From: Amycolatopsis granulosa
GTDB taxonomy: Bacteria > Actinomycetota > Actinomycetes > Mycobacteriales > Pseudonocardiaceae
NCBI RefSeq assembly: GCF_011758745.1
Contig: NZ_JAANOV010000001.1
Location: 806,001-870,000 of the forward strand
DNA: 64,000 nucleotides
Direction of reading: 5' to 3'
Part shown: piece after piece, positions 1 through 8,238 of the stretch
Position numbering within the stretch: the stretch's first letter is position 1
Layout: every line of letters starts with the position of its first letter
Made by a program: the position numbers and the translations under genes
The notes under the pieces: model-generated
What the model saw: only the letters and a program-made list of their open reading frames with translations
What the model was told of the DNA's origin: nothing
Databases searched by the model: none

Positions 1-222
1 TCCGTACTGGGCCGCGGTGTTTTCGATATCGGTGTCCAGAATTGCCGTCAGGAAAGGCGGTTCCGGCGCGGCCGGTGGTGGTGACGCCGGCGGCGGTGAC
101 GCGGACGGGGTCGTGCACGCGGCGGTGAGGATCAGGGTCACCACGGCAGCCGCGGCCGGCCACCGGCGTGCGTGACCACCCAAGCGGCGGGCCGTGCGGG
201 TGGTGCCGTGAACTCGTTCCAT
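1..222 (-). CDS. Putative lipoprotein, N-terminal part only
   Basis: The minus strand opens with ATG at 222 and stays open to the window edge, giving 74 residues. An Arg-rich start is followed by a hydrophobic stretch (about residues 21-33) and a lipobox-like LTAAC, so the Cys near residue 36 is probably lipidated. A Pro/Ala/Ser linker follows, and the mature domain is just beginning (FLTAILDTDIENTA). The reverse strand has GGCAGGG just before the ATG. The gene diverges from the response regulator at 333. The mature function cannot be told from this fragment. Confidence 0.65.
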   Translation of the reverse strand, partial: MERVHGTTRTARRLGGHARRWPAAAAVVTLILTAACTTPSASPPPASPPPAAPEPPFLTAILDTDIENTAAQYG

Positions 223-332
223 CGCCCTGCCAGCATCGGCTCCGGCGCGCCCGGTGCCCTCCTGCGTTTGGGGGTGCCGGTCACCTGCAAACGCATGAGG
301 ACAGGCCCACGGGCGGCGCCCACGATGTGCCG

Positions 333-1061
333 ATGGAGCGGACGCGTGTGTTCTTCGTGGACGACCACCAGGTGCTGACGGACGCCCTGGCCACCTTGCT
401 GGCCGACGATCCAGAGCTGCACGTGGTCGGCCACGGCACCATCCGCGACCCGCAGCTGACCGGGCTGGTCGCCGTGTTGCAGCCCGACGTGATCACGGTC
501 GACGTCGCCGCCGCGGACATGGAGCCGGGCCGGCTGGTCGAGCGGCTGCTGGCCGCGGCACCCGGCGCCCGCGTCGTCGTGCTGACCGCCGCGCACGATC
601 CCCGTCAGGCCACCGACGTCGCGCGGGCGGGCGCCGCGGCCTGGGTGAGCAAGCAGTGCTCGGCCCGCTACTTCGTCACGGTGCTGACCGGGGTGTGCCG
701 CGGCGAGGCGTTCTTCCCGGCCGACCTGCTCGGCACCGTCTTGCACCAGCTCCGCGAGGACATCGGCCGCGCGCGGGCGCACAGCAGGCTGCTGGACGTC
801 CTGACCGCGCGCGAGTGCGACGTCCTCACCGGCATGACCGCCGGCTGGTCGAGCGCGCGCATCGCGGCGGAGCTGTTCCTGTCGCCGCACACCGTGCGCA
901 GCCACATCCGCGCGATCCTGTCGAAGCTCGACGTGCACAGCCGCCTGGAAGCGGTCCAGAAGGTGCGCGCGGCCGGCCTGGCTCCGCCCGACGGCGCCGC
1001 CGTGATCGGCCTGCGGGACCACCGGCCCGCATCTGAGGTAACGCATCTACCCCATCGGTAG
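333..1061 (+). CDS. LuxR/NarL-family response regulator
   Basis: A 242-residue two-domain regulator. The N-terminal receiver begins RVFFVDDHQ, with the acidic pair near residues 8-9, the likely phospho-Asp in DVITVDV and a conserved Lys in WVSKQ. The C-terminal LuxR helix-turn-helix is clear (LTARECDVLTGM, IAAELFLSPHTVRSHI, KLDVHSR). ATG 333 is chosen because it starts exactly at the receiver; the upstream in-frame sequence has no domain character. No sensor kinase is adjacent. Its position 70 bp before the glycan operon suggests it may control that operon, but this is inference. The receiver lacks some typical motifs, so phosphorylation is not certain. Confidence 0.85.
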   Translation: MERTRVFFVDDHQVLTDALATLLADDPELHVVGHGTIRDPQLTGLVAVLQPDVITVDVAAADMEPGRLVERLLAAAPGARVVVLTAAHDPRQATDVARAGAAAWVSKQCSARYFVTVLTGVCRGEAFFPADLLGTVLHQLREDIGRARAHSRLLDVLTARECDVLTGMTAGWSSARIAAELFLSPHTVRSHIRAILSKLDVHSRLEAVQKVRAAGLAPPDGAAVIGLRDHRPASEVTHLPHR

Positions 1062-1130
1062 GAGTCGCCGACCACGGCCCGCGCTTAGCGTCGACATCTG
1101 GTCCGCCCGCGTCACTTGTGAGGTGGTCGA

Positions 1131-2489
1131 ATGGAGCTCAACGAGGCCCTGCGCCGCACGTTCGCCGGGCACTGGCGCCTGCTGGTGTGCGCCGTCGCCC
1201 TGCCGTTGCTGGTCGTCGCCGCGCTGCAGGCACTGGCGGTCCCGGCCTACGTCGCCACCAGCCGGATCCAGGCGTCGAGCACCCCGCCCAGCACCGACAC
1301 CGAGGCCGATGCGGTGCTCAACCGCGTCGCCGGGATCGCGACGAGTCCCAGTGTGGTCAACGACGCCCTCCGGCAGGCGGGCATCACCAACCGCAACGCC
1401 GACCAGGTGGCCGGCAACGAGGTCGCGGTGACGCGGCTGGGCAGCTCGGCGGTGTTCAACGTGAGCATCACCGACCCGAGCCCCCAGGTCGCGACCGGTC
1501 TCGCCGGCGCGCTGGGCAACCAGCTGGTCACGTTCCTGAACGGGACGGGGGATCCCCGCGCCGCCGGTCTGATCACCCAGCTGACCAACCAGCAGCGCGA
1601 CCTGCTGGCGCAGCGCCAGCAGGTCGCGGCGCGGCTCGCGGCGGGCGGCAGTGCCCTGGACACCGCGAACCTGTCCGCCCAGCTGAGCACACTGGACCAG
1701 CAGCTCAACGACATCGGTGCGACACTGCGCCAGCTGCAGTCGACCGTGCTCACGAACGGCGGTTCCGCCGCGGCCATTTCCCTGGCGGGCCCCGCCGTGC
1801 GGGCGCCGTCCCGGCTCGCGACCGATCTCGGTCTCGCCGGCATCGCCGGCCTCGTCGCGGGGCTGCTGCTCGCCACCGGGCTCGAGATGCTGCGTCCCCG
1901 GGTGTCCGGCGGACGAGACGTCGCCCGCGAGCTGGGCACGGTGCACCTCGGGCGGCTGGCGCGCCCGCGGGACGGGGACGGCGCACCCCCCGTCGACGAC
2001 GTGACCCTGGTGGGCCTGCGCGAAACGCTGACGCGCACCGGGACCGACCGGGTGGTCGTGGCCGGACCGCTGCCCGCGCCGCGGTTGTCCGCGATCGCCG
2101 CGGAGCTGTCGAGCCGCCTGTCCATCGATCGCAACAACGGGGACGAGCCGGCAGCGGCGGACGGTGTGCCCGGGGCACCCGGGGTTGCCCCACAGCCGGA
2201 GGCCCTGGCCGGGCACGGCCGCACCGCCACCTTCCAGCCGGTCCTGGAGCTGCGGCGCAACCACCAGGCGATCGAGGTTCGCGCACTGCCCGAGATCGGC
2301 ACCGCCGCGGACACCGCGCACAGCGGTCTGCTGTTCGTCACGCCCGATTTCATGCTCCACCGCGAAGTGCACGGGCTGCGCACGCTGACCGCCGCCACCG
2401 GCTGGCCGGTGCTCGGCGTCCTGGGCACCCGGGCTCTCCGCCGGCGCGAACGCGGCCGCCGGACCAGCCGGCGGGGAGCGCGCCCGTGA
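1131..2489 (+). CDS. Wzz-like polysaccharide chain-length/co-polymerase protein
   Basis: A 452-residue inner-membrane protein. It has a first membrane segment at about 16-38, an extracellular region with a Gln-rich coiled section (about 145-205), and a second membrane segment at about 230-252. A 200-residue cytoplasmic tail follows. This is the layout of Wzz/CapA-type proteins that set chain length with a Wzy polymerase. The tail has no Walker A motif, so there is no BY-kinase activity, and no separate BY-kinase is seen in the operon. GAGGTG sits about 10 bases before the ATG. The stop overlaps the GTG of the next gene. It is the first gene of the glycan operon. Confidence 0.75.
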   Translation: MELNEALRRTFAGHWRLLVCAVALPLLVVAALQALAVPAYVATSRIQASSTPPSTDTEADAVLNRVAGIATSPSVVNDALRQAGITNRNADQVAGNEVAVTRLGSSAVFNVSITDPSPQVATGLAGALGNQLVTFLNGTGDPRAAGLITQLTNQQRDLLAQRQQVAARLAAGGSALDTANLSAQLSTLDQQLNDIGATLRQLQSTVLTNGGSAAAISLAGPAVRAPSRLATDLGLAGIAGLVAGLLLATGLEMLRPRVSGGRDVARELGTVHLGRLARPRDGDGAPPVDDVTLVGLRETLTRTGTDRVVVAGPLPAPRLSAIAAELSSRLSIDRNNGDEPAAADGVPGAPGVAPQPEALAGHGRTATFQPVLELRRNHQAIEVRALPEIGTAADTAHSGLLFVTPDFMLHREVHGLRTLTAATGWPVLGVLGTRALRRRERGRRTSRRGARP

Positions 2490-3430
2490 CGGCCCTGTCC
2501 CATGAGCCACCCCGGGTCCGGCTGGACTGCGTGGCGGCGGTCGACGGCCTGGCCAGTGTGCTCGAACGCGCGGCCGCGGCGCTCGCCGACGCCCGCCAGA
2601 TCCGGCTGGCGCGCCCGGGCGAACCGGCCGACGTGGTGCACACGGTGGGCGAGGCCGGGCCGGGGCGCGCTGCGGGCCGGGCGCGCCGGGTGCACACCGT
2701 CGACCGCGTGCTGCTCGACCGCAGGGGCCTGGCCGCCGCGGCCGGATGGGTGCACCGGCAGCGGCGGTTCACCCGCGGCGCCGAGACCTGGCTGGTGCAC
2801 GGGCGGACGGCGGCCCGGGTCCTGGTCGCGTCCGGGGTCGTCGACGGTGCCCGGCTGCACGAGCTGCCGGTCGTCGCGCCACCACCGGGGCGGGCCGCCG
2901 CTGACCGGGACCGGTCGAGCGTGCGCGCCCGGCTCGGGATCGCACCCGGTGTCGCGCTGGTGGTGGGGTGCGAACGCGGCCCCGGCCTGAGCGTGCCCGG
3001 GTGGGCCGACTCGATCCGCGCGCTGCACCGGACCGACGTCCGGGTGATCCACCACGGAACCGGTGGGCCCGTCACGTTCGAGGAACTGCTCGTCGCCGCG
3101 GACCTGTTCGTCGCCGCCGGGCTCGGCCTGACGGCGTGCAACCCGGGCGCCGCCGCGGTCGCCGCCGGGATCCCGCTCATCGCGGCGACCAGCGACAGTG
3201 CGGCCGAACTGCTGCGGTTCGGCCGCACCGGTCTGGTCGTGCCACCGCATCCGGCGGCGATCGCGGCCGCCGTCCAGGCCGTCCTCGACGGCGCTCTGCC
3301 CCGCCGCGACCGCCGCCCCCCGGCATCGGCTGCCGACGCCCAGCTGCCCGCGCTCGCACGCGGGCTGCTCGGCGCCTACCACCGGGCGCTCGGCACGCCA
3401 CGGGCACCGGTCGCGTGGAGCGGGTCATGA
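2486..3430 (+). CDS. Glycosyltransferase, GT4-like, divergent
   Basis: 314 residues from a GTG that overlaps the Wzz stop (GTGA). The C-terminal half resembles the donor-binding lobe of GT-B glycosyltransferases: VTFEELLVAADLFVAA, then AAVAAGIPLIAA, then AAELLRFGRTGLVVPPHP, the usual family-4 ending. The N-terminal acceptor lobe is short and poorly conserved, and the usual EX7E motif is degenerate (CNPGAAAVAAGIP replaces EGLPxxxxEAMAxGxP). It probably adds one sugar to the lipid-linked repeat unit at the cytoplasmic face. The sugar cannot be predicted, and reduced activity is possible. Confidence 0.7.
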   Translation: MTALSHEPPRVRLDCVAAVDGLASVLERAAAALADARQIRLARPGEPADVVHTVGEAGPGRAAGRARRVHTVDRVLLDRRGLAAAAGWVHRQRRFTRGAETWLVHGRTAARVLVASGVVDGARLHELPVVAPPPGRAAADRDRSSVRARLGIAPGVALVVGCERGPGLSVPGWADSIRALHRTDVRVIHHGTGGPVTFEELLVAADLFVAAGLGLTACNPGAAAVAAGIPLIAATSDSAAELLRFGRTGLVVPPHPAAIAAAVQAVLDGALPRRDRRPPASAADAQLPALARGLLGAYHRALGTPRAPVAWSGS

Positions 3431-4611
3431 CCGCCGGGGTGGGCACGCGCACCGTGCCCTACGCGCGGTGCCACATCGTGCCCGAGGCGCACGAGGCCGT
3501 CGCGCGGGTGCTGGCGAGCGGGTGGCTGACCACCGGACCGCAGACCCTGGCGTTCGAGGACGAGTTCGCCGGCTGGCTCGGCGCGCCCGAAGCCGTCGCG
3601 GTCAGCTCCTGCACGGCGGCGCTGGAACTGGCGTTGCGGGCACTGCGACTGCCGCCGGGGGCGCCGGTGCTCACACCGGCCCTCACCTTCTGCGGCGCGG
3701 TGCACGCCATCATCCACAGTGGACTTCGCCCGGTGCTGCTGGACGCGGACGAGCAGACGCTGACGGTGGATGCGGCCACGGTCGCCGCGGTGGCCGACCG
3801 GGTCCGGCCCGCGGCCATGGTCGTCCAGCACATGGCCGGTTACCCGGTGCCGGTCCCGGCCCTGGCCGGGGCCGCCGGTCTGCCCGCTGGACGGGTCGTC
3901 GAGGACGCGGCACACGGGCTGGGCGCCGCGGCGGGCGGCCGGCCGGTCGGGGCGGCGTCCACCGCGGCCTGCTTCAGCTTCTACGCCACCAAGAACCTTC
4001 CGATCGGGGAGGGCGGCGCGATCACCACGACCGACCCCGCGCTGGCCGCAGCGCTGCGCGAGACGCGCCAGCACGGGATGAGCCGCGACGCCTGGCGGCG
4101 CTACGGGCCCGGCGCGCAGTGGCGTTACGACGTCACGGCCGACGGGCTGAAGGCCAACTTCACCGACCTGCAGGCCGCGATCGGGCGAGCCCAGCTGCCT
4201 CATCTCGCGGACTGGCAGCGGCGGCGCGAGGAGCTCGCCGCCCGGTACGACCAGGAGTTGGCGGCCGTCCCCGGAATCATCCCGCCGCCCCGCCCGTCCG
4301 GTGGCCGGCACGCCTGGCACCTCTACCCGGTCCGGGTCGCCGCGCCGTACCCGCTGCACCGGGACGCGCTGGCCGAGGCGTTGCGCGGGCGGGGCGTCGG
4401 CACCTCGGTGCACTTCATCCCGGTGCACCACTTCACGTACTTCCGCACGCTGCTCGGGGCGGACGCCTGCGGGCGCCTGCCGGTGGCCGACAAGGTGTTC
4501 CCGCAGCTCCTGTCGCTCCCGCTGCATCCCGGCCTCACCGACGACGACGTCGACTACGTCTGCGACCAGATCGCGAGCCTCGCCCGGACCGGAGGTGACC
4601 CATGCCCCTGA
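3427..4611 (+). CDS. DegT/DnrJ/EryC1/StrS sugar aminotransferase
   Basis: 394 residues, the usual family length. It is a PLP enzyme that converts a nucleotide-linked keto sugar to an amino sugar. The Schiff-base Lys is K189 in FYATKNLPIGEGG, and the Asp that contacts the pyridine nitrogen is D160 in VVEDAAH. The N-terminal SSCTAALELAL and the C-terminal GVGTSVHFIPVH are typical. It starts inside the preceding stop (ATGA) and overlaps the next gene, a 4,6-dehydratase, by 10 bp. The pair would give a 4-amino-4,6-dideoxy sugar from a UDP or TDP hexose. The exact substrate is inferred from context only. Confidence 0.9.
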   Translation: MTAGVGTRTVPYARCHIVPEAHEAVARVLASGWLTTGPQTLAFEDEFAGWLGAPEAVAVSSCTAALELALRALRLPPGAPVLTPALTFCGAVHAIIHSGLRPVLLDADEQTLTVDAATVAAVADRVRPAAMVVQHMAGYPVPVPALAGAAGLPAGRVVEDAAHGLGAAAGGRPVGAASTAACFSFYATKNLPIGEGGAITTTDPALAAALRETRQHGMSRDAWRRYGPGAQWRYDVTADGLKANFTDLQAAIGRAQLPHLADWQRRREELAARYDQELAAVPGIIPPPRPSGGRHAWHLYPVRVAAPYPLHRDALAEALRGRGVGTSVHFIPVHHFTYFRTLLGADACGRLPVADKVFPQLLSLPLHPGLTDDDVDYVCDQIASLARTGGDPCP

Positions 4612-6098
4612 CCCACTGGCGTTCACGCCATCGTGCCAGTCCCGGGATGGCGGCACGCACGCTGATCGTGGGAGCCGGCGACGCCGGCCGCACGCTGGCC
4701 CACGATCTGCAGCAGACCCCGTCCTACGGCCTGGTGCCGATCGGTTTCCTCGACGACGACGTCCGCAAGCGGCACGTCGCGCGGCTGCCGGTGCTCGGCC
4801 GCCTGGCGCAGCTCACCGACCTGGTGCGCGCGGAGGCCGTCGACGTCGTCATCGTCGCGATCCCGTCGCTGCCGCCGGTGGAGCTGGCCGCCCTGCTGCG
4901 CGAGGCGAGCCTGTCCGGGGCGCGGGTCCGCTACCTGCCGACATTTCACGCCGCGGTGCAGCGCGGCAGCCGGGCCGAGGACCTCTACGAGGTCTCCCCC
5001 GCCACCCTGCTGGGGCGCGCCGAGATCAACGTGGTCCGGACGGTCACCCCGACGCTGATCCGCGGCCGGCGTGTGCTGGTGACCGGGGCGGGCGGCTCGA
5101 TCGGCAGCGAGCTGTGCCGTCAGGTGCGTGCCTACCGGCCCGAGGCGCTGTTCATGCTGGACCACGACGAGTCCAACCTGCACCGGCTCCAGCTCGAGAT
5201 CACCGGCGAGGCCCTGCTCGACGCCGACGAGCTGATCGTCGCCGACATCCGGGACCGGGCCCGGGTGGACCAGATCTTCGCGACCCTGCGCCCGGAGATC
5301 GTCTTCCACGCCGCCGCGCACAAGCACCTGCCGCTGCTGGAGCGGCATCCCTGCGAGGGTGTGAAGACCAACGTGCAAGGCACGCAGCACCTGATCGACG
5401 CGGCGGCCGCCCACGGCGCCCACCGGTTCGTCCTCATCTCCACCGACAAGGCGGCGGCGCCCACGTCGGTGCTCGGCGCGACGAAACGCCTCGCCGAGCT
5501 GGTCGTGCGCGGGCACGCGGGCAACAGCACCGTGGCGGGGTCCGTGCGGTTCGGCAACGTGCTCGGCAGCCGGGGATCGTTCCTCGACGTGCTGGCCCAC
5601 CAGATCGCGGCGCACGAACCGGTGACCATCACCGACCCCGACGCGGACCGCTTCTTCATGACCGTCGAAGAGGCGGTCGGGCTGGTCCTGGAGGCAGCCG
5701 GGATGGCCGAGACGGGCGAGACCTTCGTGCTCGACATGGGCGCTCCGGTGCGGCTCCGGTCCCTGGTCGAAACCTACGCCGCCCAGGTCGGCGCGCATGA
5801 CGTGGTGATCCGGTTCACCGGGCTGCGCCCCGGGGAGAAGCTGAGCGAGGTCCTGTTCAGCGCCTCGGAACGGCGCATCCCGACCGGCCATCCGCGGATC
5901 TTCGCCACCCGCGGCGAGCCGGTGCCGCCGGACCTGGACGCCGGTCTGGGCGAGCTCTACGAGGCCGCCGAGCGCAACGACGACGACGCCGTCGGGGACT
6001 GGCTCGCCAAGCTCGTCCCCGGCTACCGGCCGGCCGCACGGGGCCGGCCGCCGTCCCCCCGGGCCCTGTTCGGCACGTTGTACCCGGACGACTTCTGA
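4602..6098 (+). CDS. CapD/PglF-like nucleotide-sugar 4,6-dehydratase
   Basis: 498 residues with two Rossmann regions. The first (LIVGAGDAGR, about 21-30) is the regulatory CoA-binding-like domain of the family, and the second is the SDR domain with TGAGGSIGSE at 161. The catalytic stretch reads STDKAA at 280 and SVLGATK ending at K295. In this family the SDR tyrosine is usually methionine; here it is leucine. The four N-terminal membrane helices of classic CapD/PglF enzymes are absent, so this is a soluble form. It should remove water from a UDP-N-acetyl hexosamine to give the 4-keto-6-deoxy sugar used by the aminotransferase upstream. Confidence 0.88.
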   Translation: MPLTHWRSRHRASPGMAARTLIVGAGDAGRTLAHDLQQTPSYGLVPIGFLDDDVRKRHVARLPVLGRLAQLTDLVRAEAVDVVIVAIPSLPPVELAALLREASLSGARVRYLPTFHAAVQRGSRAEDLYEVSPATLLGRAEINVVRTVTPTLIRGRRVLVTGAGGSIGSELCRQVRAYRPEALFMLDHDESNLHRLQLEITGEALLDADELIVADIRDRARVDQIFATLRPEIVFHAAAHKHLPLLERHPCEGVKTNVQGTQHLIDAAAAHGAHRFVLISTDKAAAPTSVLGATKRLAELVVRGHAGNSTVAGSVRFGNVLGSRGSFLDVLAHQIAAHEPVTITDPDADRFFMTVEEAVGLVLEAAGMAETGETFVLDMGAPVRLRSLVETYAAQVGAHDVVIRFTGLRPGEKLSEVLFSASERRIPTGHPRIFATRGEPVPPDLDAGLGELYEAAERNDDDAVGDWLAKLVPGYRPAARGRPPSPRALFGTLYPDDF

Positions 6099-7087
6099 TG
6101 CGGGCCATGATGATCCAGGCCGGGGAACGGCTGCTCGCCGACTGCCCACGGGGCTGGGTGGCCGACCTGCTCACCGAGGCGTGCCCCGGGGCATGGCAGC
6201 CGGCGGACGGGCAGCCGGCCGACATCGAGCTATCCGTGGTCACCGGGCGCAAACCGTTCCGCGTGACCGGCGCCGTGCCGTTGACCAGGGGCGCCTACCG
6301 CGGGGCCGGTGCGGTGGTGCTGACCAACGCCTGCGGGAGCGGCTTCGACCTGCGGGTGACGGCCGGTGCGGACCGGCTCCGGGTGGAAGCCCGGTGGCGG
6401 CCGCCGCACCGGGAACGGGTGGCGGCGCGGGTGCTGCGGTCCCGGTTCCACCTGCTCGCGCGCGCCGCGCTGCTGCAGTACCCGGCGCTGTGGTGGGCGG
6501 GCCGCCGCGGCCGGGTCCCGGTGCACGCCGCCGCGGTCACCGCGGCCGGCACGGTCCCGCTGCTGGCCGGGCCGGGCGGAATGGGCCGGTCGACGCTCCT
6601 GCTCGACGCGGTGGCGGGTGGTGAACAGGCCTGCTCGGACAACCTGTGCGTCAGCGACGGCGACCAGGTCTACGGGGTGGTCGAACCGGTCCGGGTCGAG
6701 GGCGGTGGGGGCCGCCGCATGGCCTACGGCCGCCGGGAACGCGGCCTGCCGGGCCGGATCGGCGTGCTGCGCCCCGACCGGCTGGTCGTGCTCAGCCGCA
6801 CCGGAGCCGGACAGCCCGTGGTGCGGCCCTTGGCCGCGACGGCGGCGGCCGAAGCCCTGACCGCGGGCACCTACATGGCCGGTGAGCTGCGGCGGTACTG
6901 GGCGTTCGCCGCCACGCTGGCCCTGGGTACCGGGCTGGGGCCCGCGCACCCGCCGGTCCGCGAGGTCGCCGTGGCCATGGCCGACCGGCTGCCCGCGTGC
7001 GAGATCGTGCTCGGTGCCCGGCCGGGCGCGGGCCTCGCCGAGTTGCTGGCACCGGCGACCGGCCGGCCGGCGGCGGTGACGTCATGA
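6098..7087 (+). CDS. HPr-kinase-like P-loop protein of the glycan operon
   Basis: 329 residues. The centre has VHAAAV, then a Walker A loop GPGGMGRST (158-166) and SDNLCVSDGDQVYGVVEP (about 180-197), the pattern of HprK-related ATPases found in some polysaccharide clusters. The HPr-kinase signature proper is missing and there is no HPr gene nearby, so classical HPr phosphorylation is unlikely. The N-terminal 130 residues have no recognised domain. ATG shares one base with the previous stop. The substrate is unknown; it may phosphorylate a sugar or another protein of the pathway. Confidence 0.7.
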   Translation: MRAMMIQAGERLLADCPRGWVADLLTEACPGAWQPADGQPADIELSVVTGRKPFRVTGAVPLTRGAYRGAGAVVLTNACGSGFDLRVTAGADRLRVEARWRPPHRERVAARVLRSRFHLLARAALLQYPALWWAGRRGRVPVHAAAVTAAGTVPLLAGPGGMGRSTLLLDAVAGGEQACSDNLCVSDGDQVYGVVEPVRVEGGGGRRMAYGRRERGLPGRIGVLRPDRLVVLSRTGAGQPVVRPLAATAAAEALTAGTYMAGELRRYWAFAATLALGTGLGPAHPPVREVAVAMADRLPACEIVLGARPGAGLAELLAPATGRPAAVTS

Positions 7088-8238
7088 GCGGGCCGCGGGT
7101 GGCCACGGTGATCACCCGGTTGCAGGCCGGCGCGGGCATCGTGGCGCTGCGTGGAGCGGAGGCGCTGGCCGCCCGCGGCTACCAGGTGACGATCATCGCC
7201 GGCAGCGGTGACCGGCTGCTCGACCAGGCGGGTGTCGAAGTGGTGCGGGAGCCGGCGTTGCGCGCCCCGATCGCCCCCCGGGACGACCTGGTGGCCCTGC
7301 ACCGGCTCACCGGCCTGTTCACCCGGCGGCGGTTCGACGTCGTCCACACACACAGCGCGAAGGCCGGTGCGATCGGCCGCATCGCCGCGCATCGCGCCGG
7401 GGTGCCCCGGATCGTGCACACCTACCACGGCTTCCCGTTCCACGAGTTCCAGCCGGCGCTGCGGCGGCAGGCCTACGTCCGGATCGAGCGCAGGCTCGGC
7501 CGCATCACCGACATCGCGTTGTGCGTCGGCACCGGGGTGTCGGTCGAGGCCATCCGGCGTGGCCTGCTCCCGCCGGAACGGATCCGCACGATCGCGGTGC
7601 CCGTGGCCGCCGACGTGCTCCCGCCCTCGCCGCAGGCACGGCCGCGGGCCCGCCGCGCGCTGCGGCTCCCCGACTCGGCGCTGGTCGTGGGGGCCGTCGG
7701 GCGGCTGTCCTACCAGAAGGCCCCGGAACACTTCATCGCCGCGATGACGGCGCTGCACCGGCCGGACGTGGTCGGCGCGTGGATCGGCGACGGTGAGCTG
7801 GCGGCGCGGGTCCGGGTGCTCGCGCGCGCGGCCCACCCGGACACGCGCATCGTGCTGGCCGGTGAACGGTCCGACGTGCCGGCACTGCTTCCCGCGTTCG
7901 ACGTGTTCGCCCTGCCCAGCCGGTACGAGGGCCTGCCCGTGGCGATCGTCGAGGCGATGGCCGCGGGCGTGCCGGTGGTCGCGACCGCGGTCAACGCCGT
8001 GCCCGACGTGGTGCGGCCGGGCGAGACCGGGCTGCTCGTCCCGCCGGAGCGCCCGGACCTGCTCGCCACCGCCATCGCATACCTGCTGGACCGTCCGGGT
8101 GAGGCGGCGCGCCTGGCGCACGCCGCACGGGCCCAGGTCGGTGCCCGCTACGGCGCCGGTGCGCTGGCCGACGCGCTGGAAGCCGCCTACCAGGCCACAC
8201 CCACCACTGCCGATCACGAGGAGTCCCCGTGCGCGTAG
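7084..8238 (+). CDS. GT4-family glycosyltransferase
   Basis: 384 residues with a complete GT-B architecture. The N-terminal lobe has RLQAGAGIVALRGAEAL and FDVVHTHSAKAGAIGRIAA. The C-terminal lobe has GAVGRLSYQKAPEHFI, then the EX7E motif in SRYEGLPVAIVEAMAAGVPVV, then GETGLLVPPE. Enzymes of this kind transfer a sugar from a nucleotide donor to a lipid-linked acceptor with retention at the anomeric carbon. The start overlaps the preceding stop (ATGA) and the end overlaps the next gene by 10 bp. It is the best-conserved transferase of the operon. Confidence 0.9.
   Translation: MSGPRVATVITRLQAGAGIVALRGAEALAARGYQVTIIAGSGDRLLDQAGVEVVREPALRAPIAPRDDLVALHRLTGLFTRRRFDVVHTHSAKAGAIGRIAAHRAGVPRIVHTYHGFPFHEFQPALRRQAYVRIERRLGRITDIALCVGTGVSVEAIRRGLLPPERIRTIAVPVAADVLPPSPQARPRARRALRLPDSALVVGAVGRLSYQKAPEHFIAAMTALHRPDVVGAWIGDGELAARVRVLARAAHPDTRIVLAGERSDVPALLPAFDVFALPSRYEGLPVAIVEAMAAGVPVVATAVNAVPDVVRPGETGLLVPPERPDLLATAIAYLLDRPGEAARLAHAARAQVGARYGAGALADALEAAYQATPTTADHEESPCA

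Noticed and set aside
2968-3426. Longer start for the DegT aminotransferase
   Set aside because: The upstream part overlaps the C-terminal lobe of the glycosyltransferase in another frame and has shadow-type composition; ATG 3427 matches the family start.
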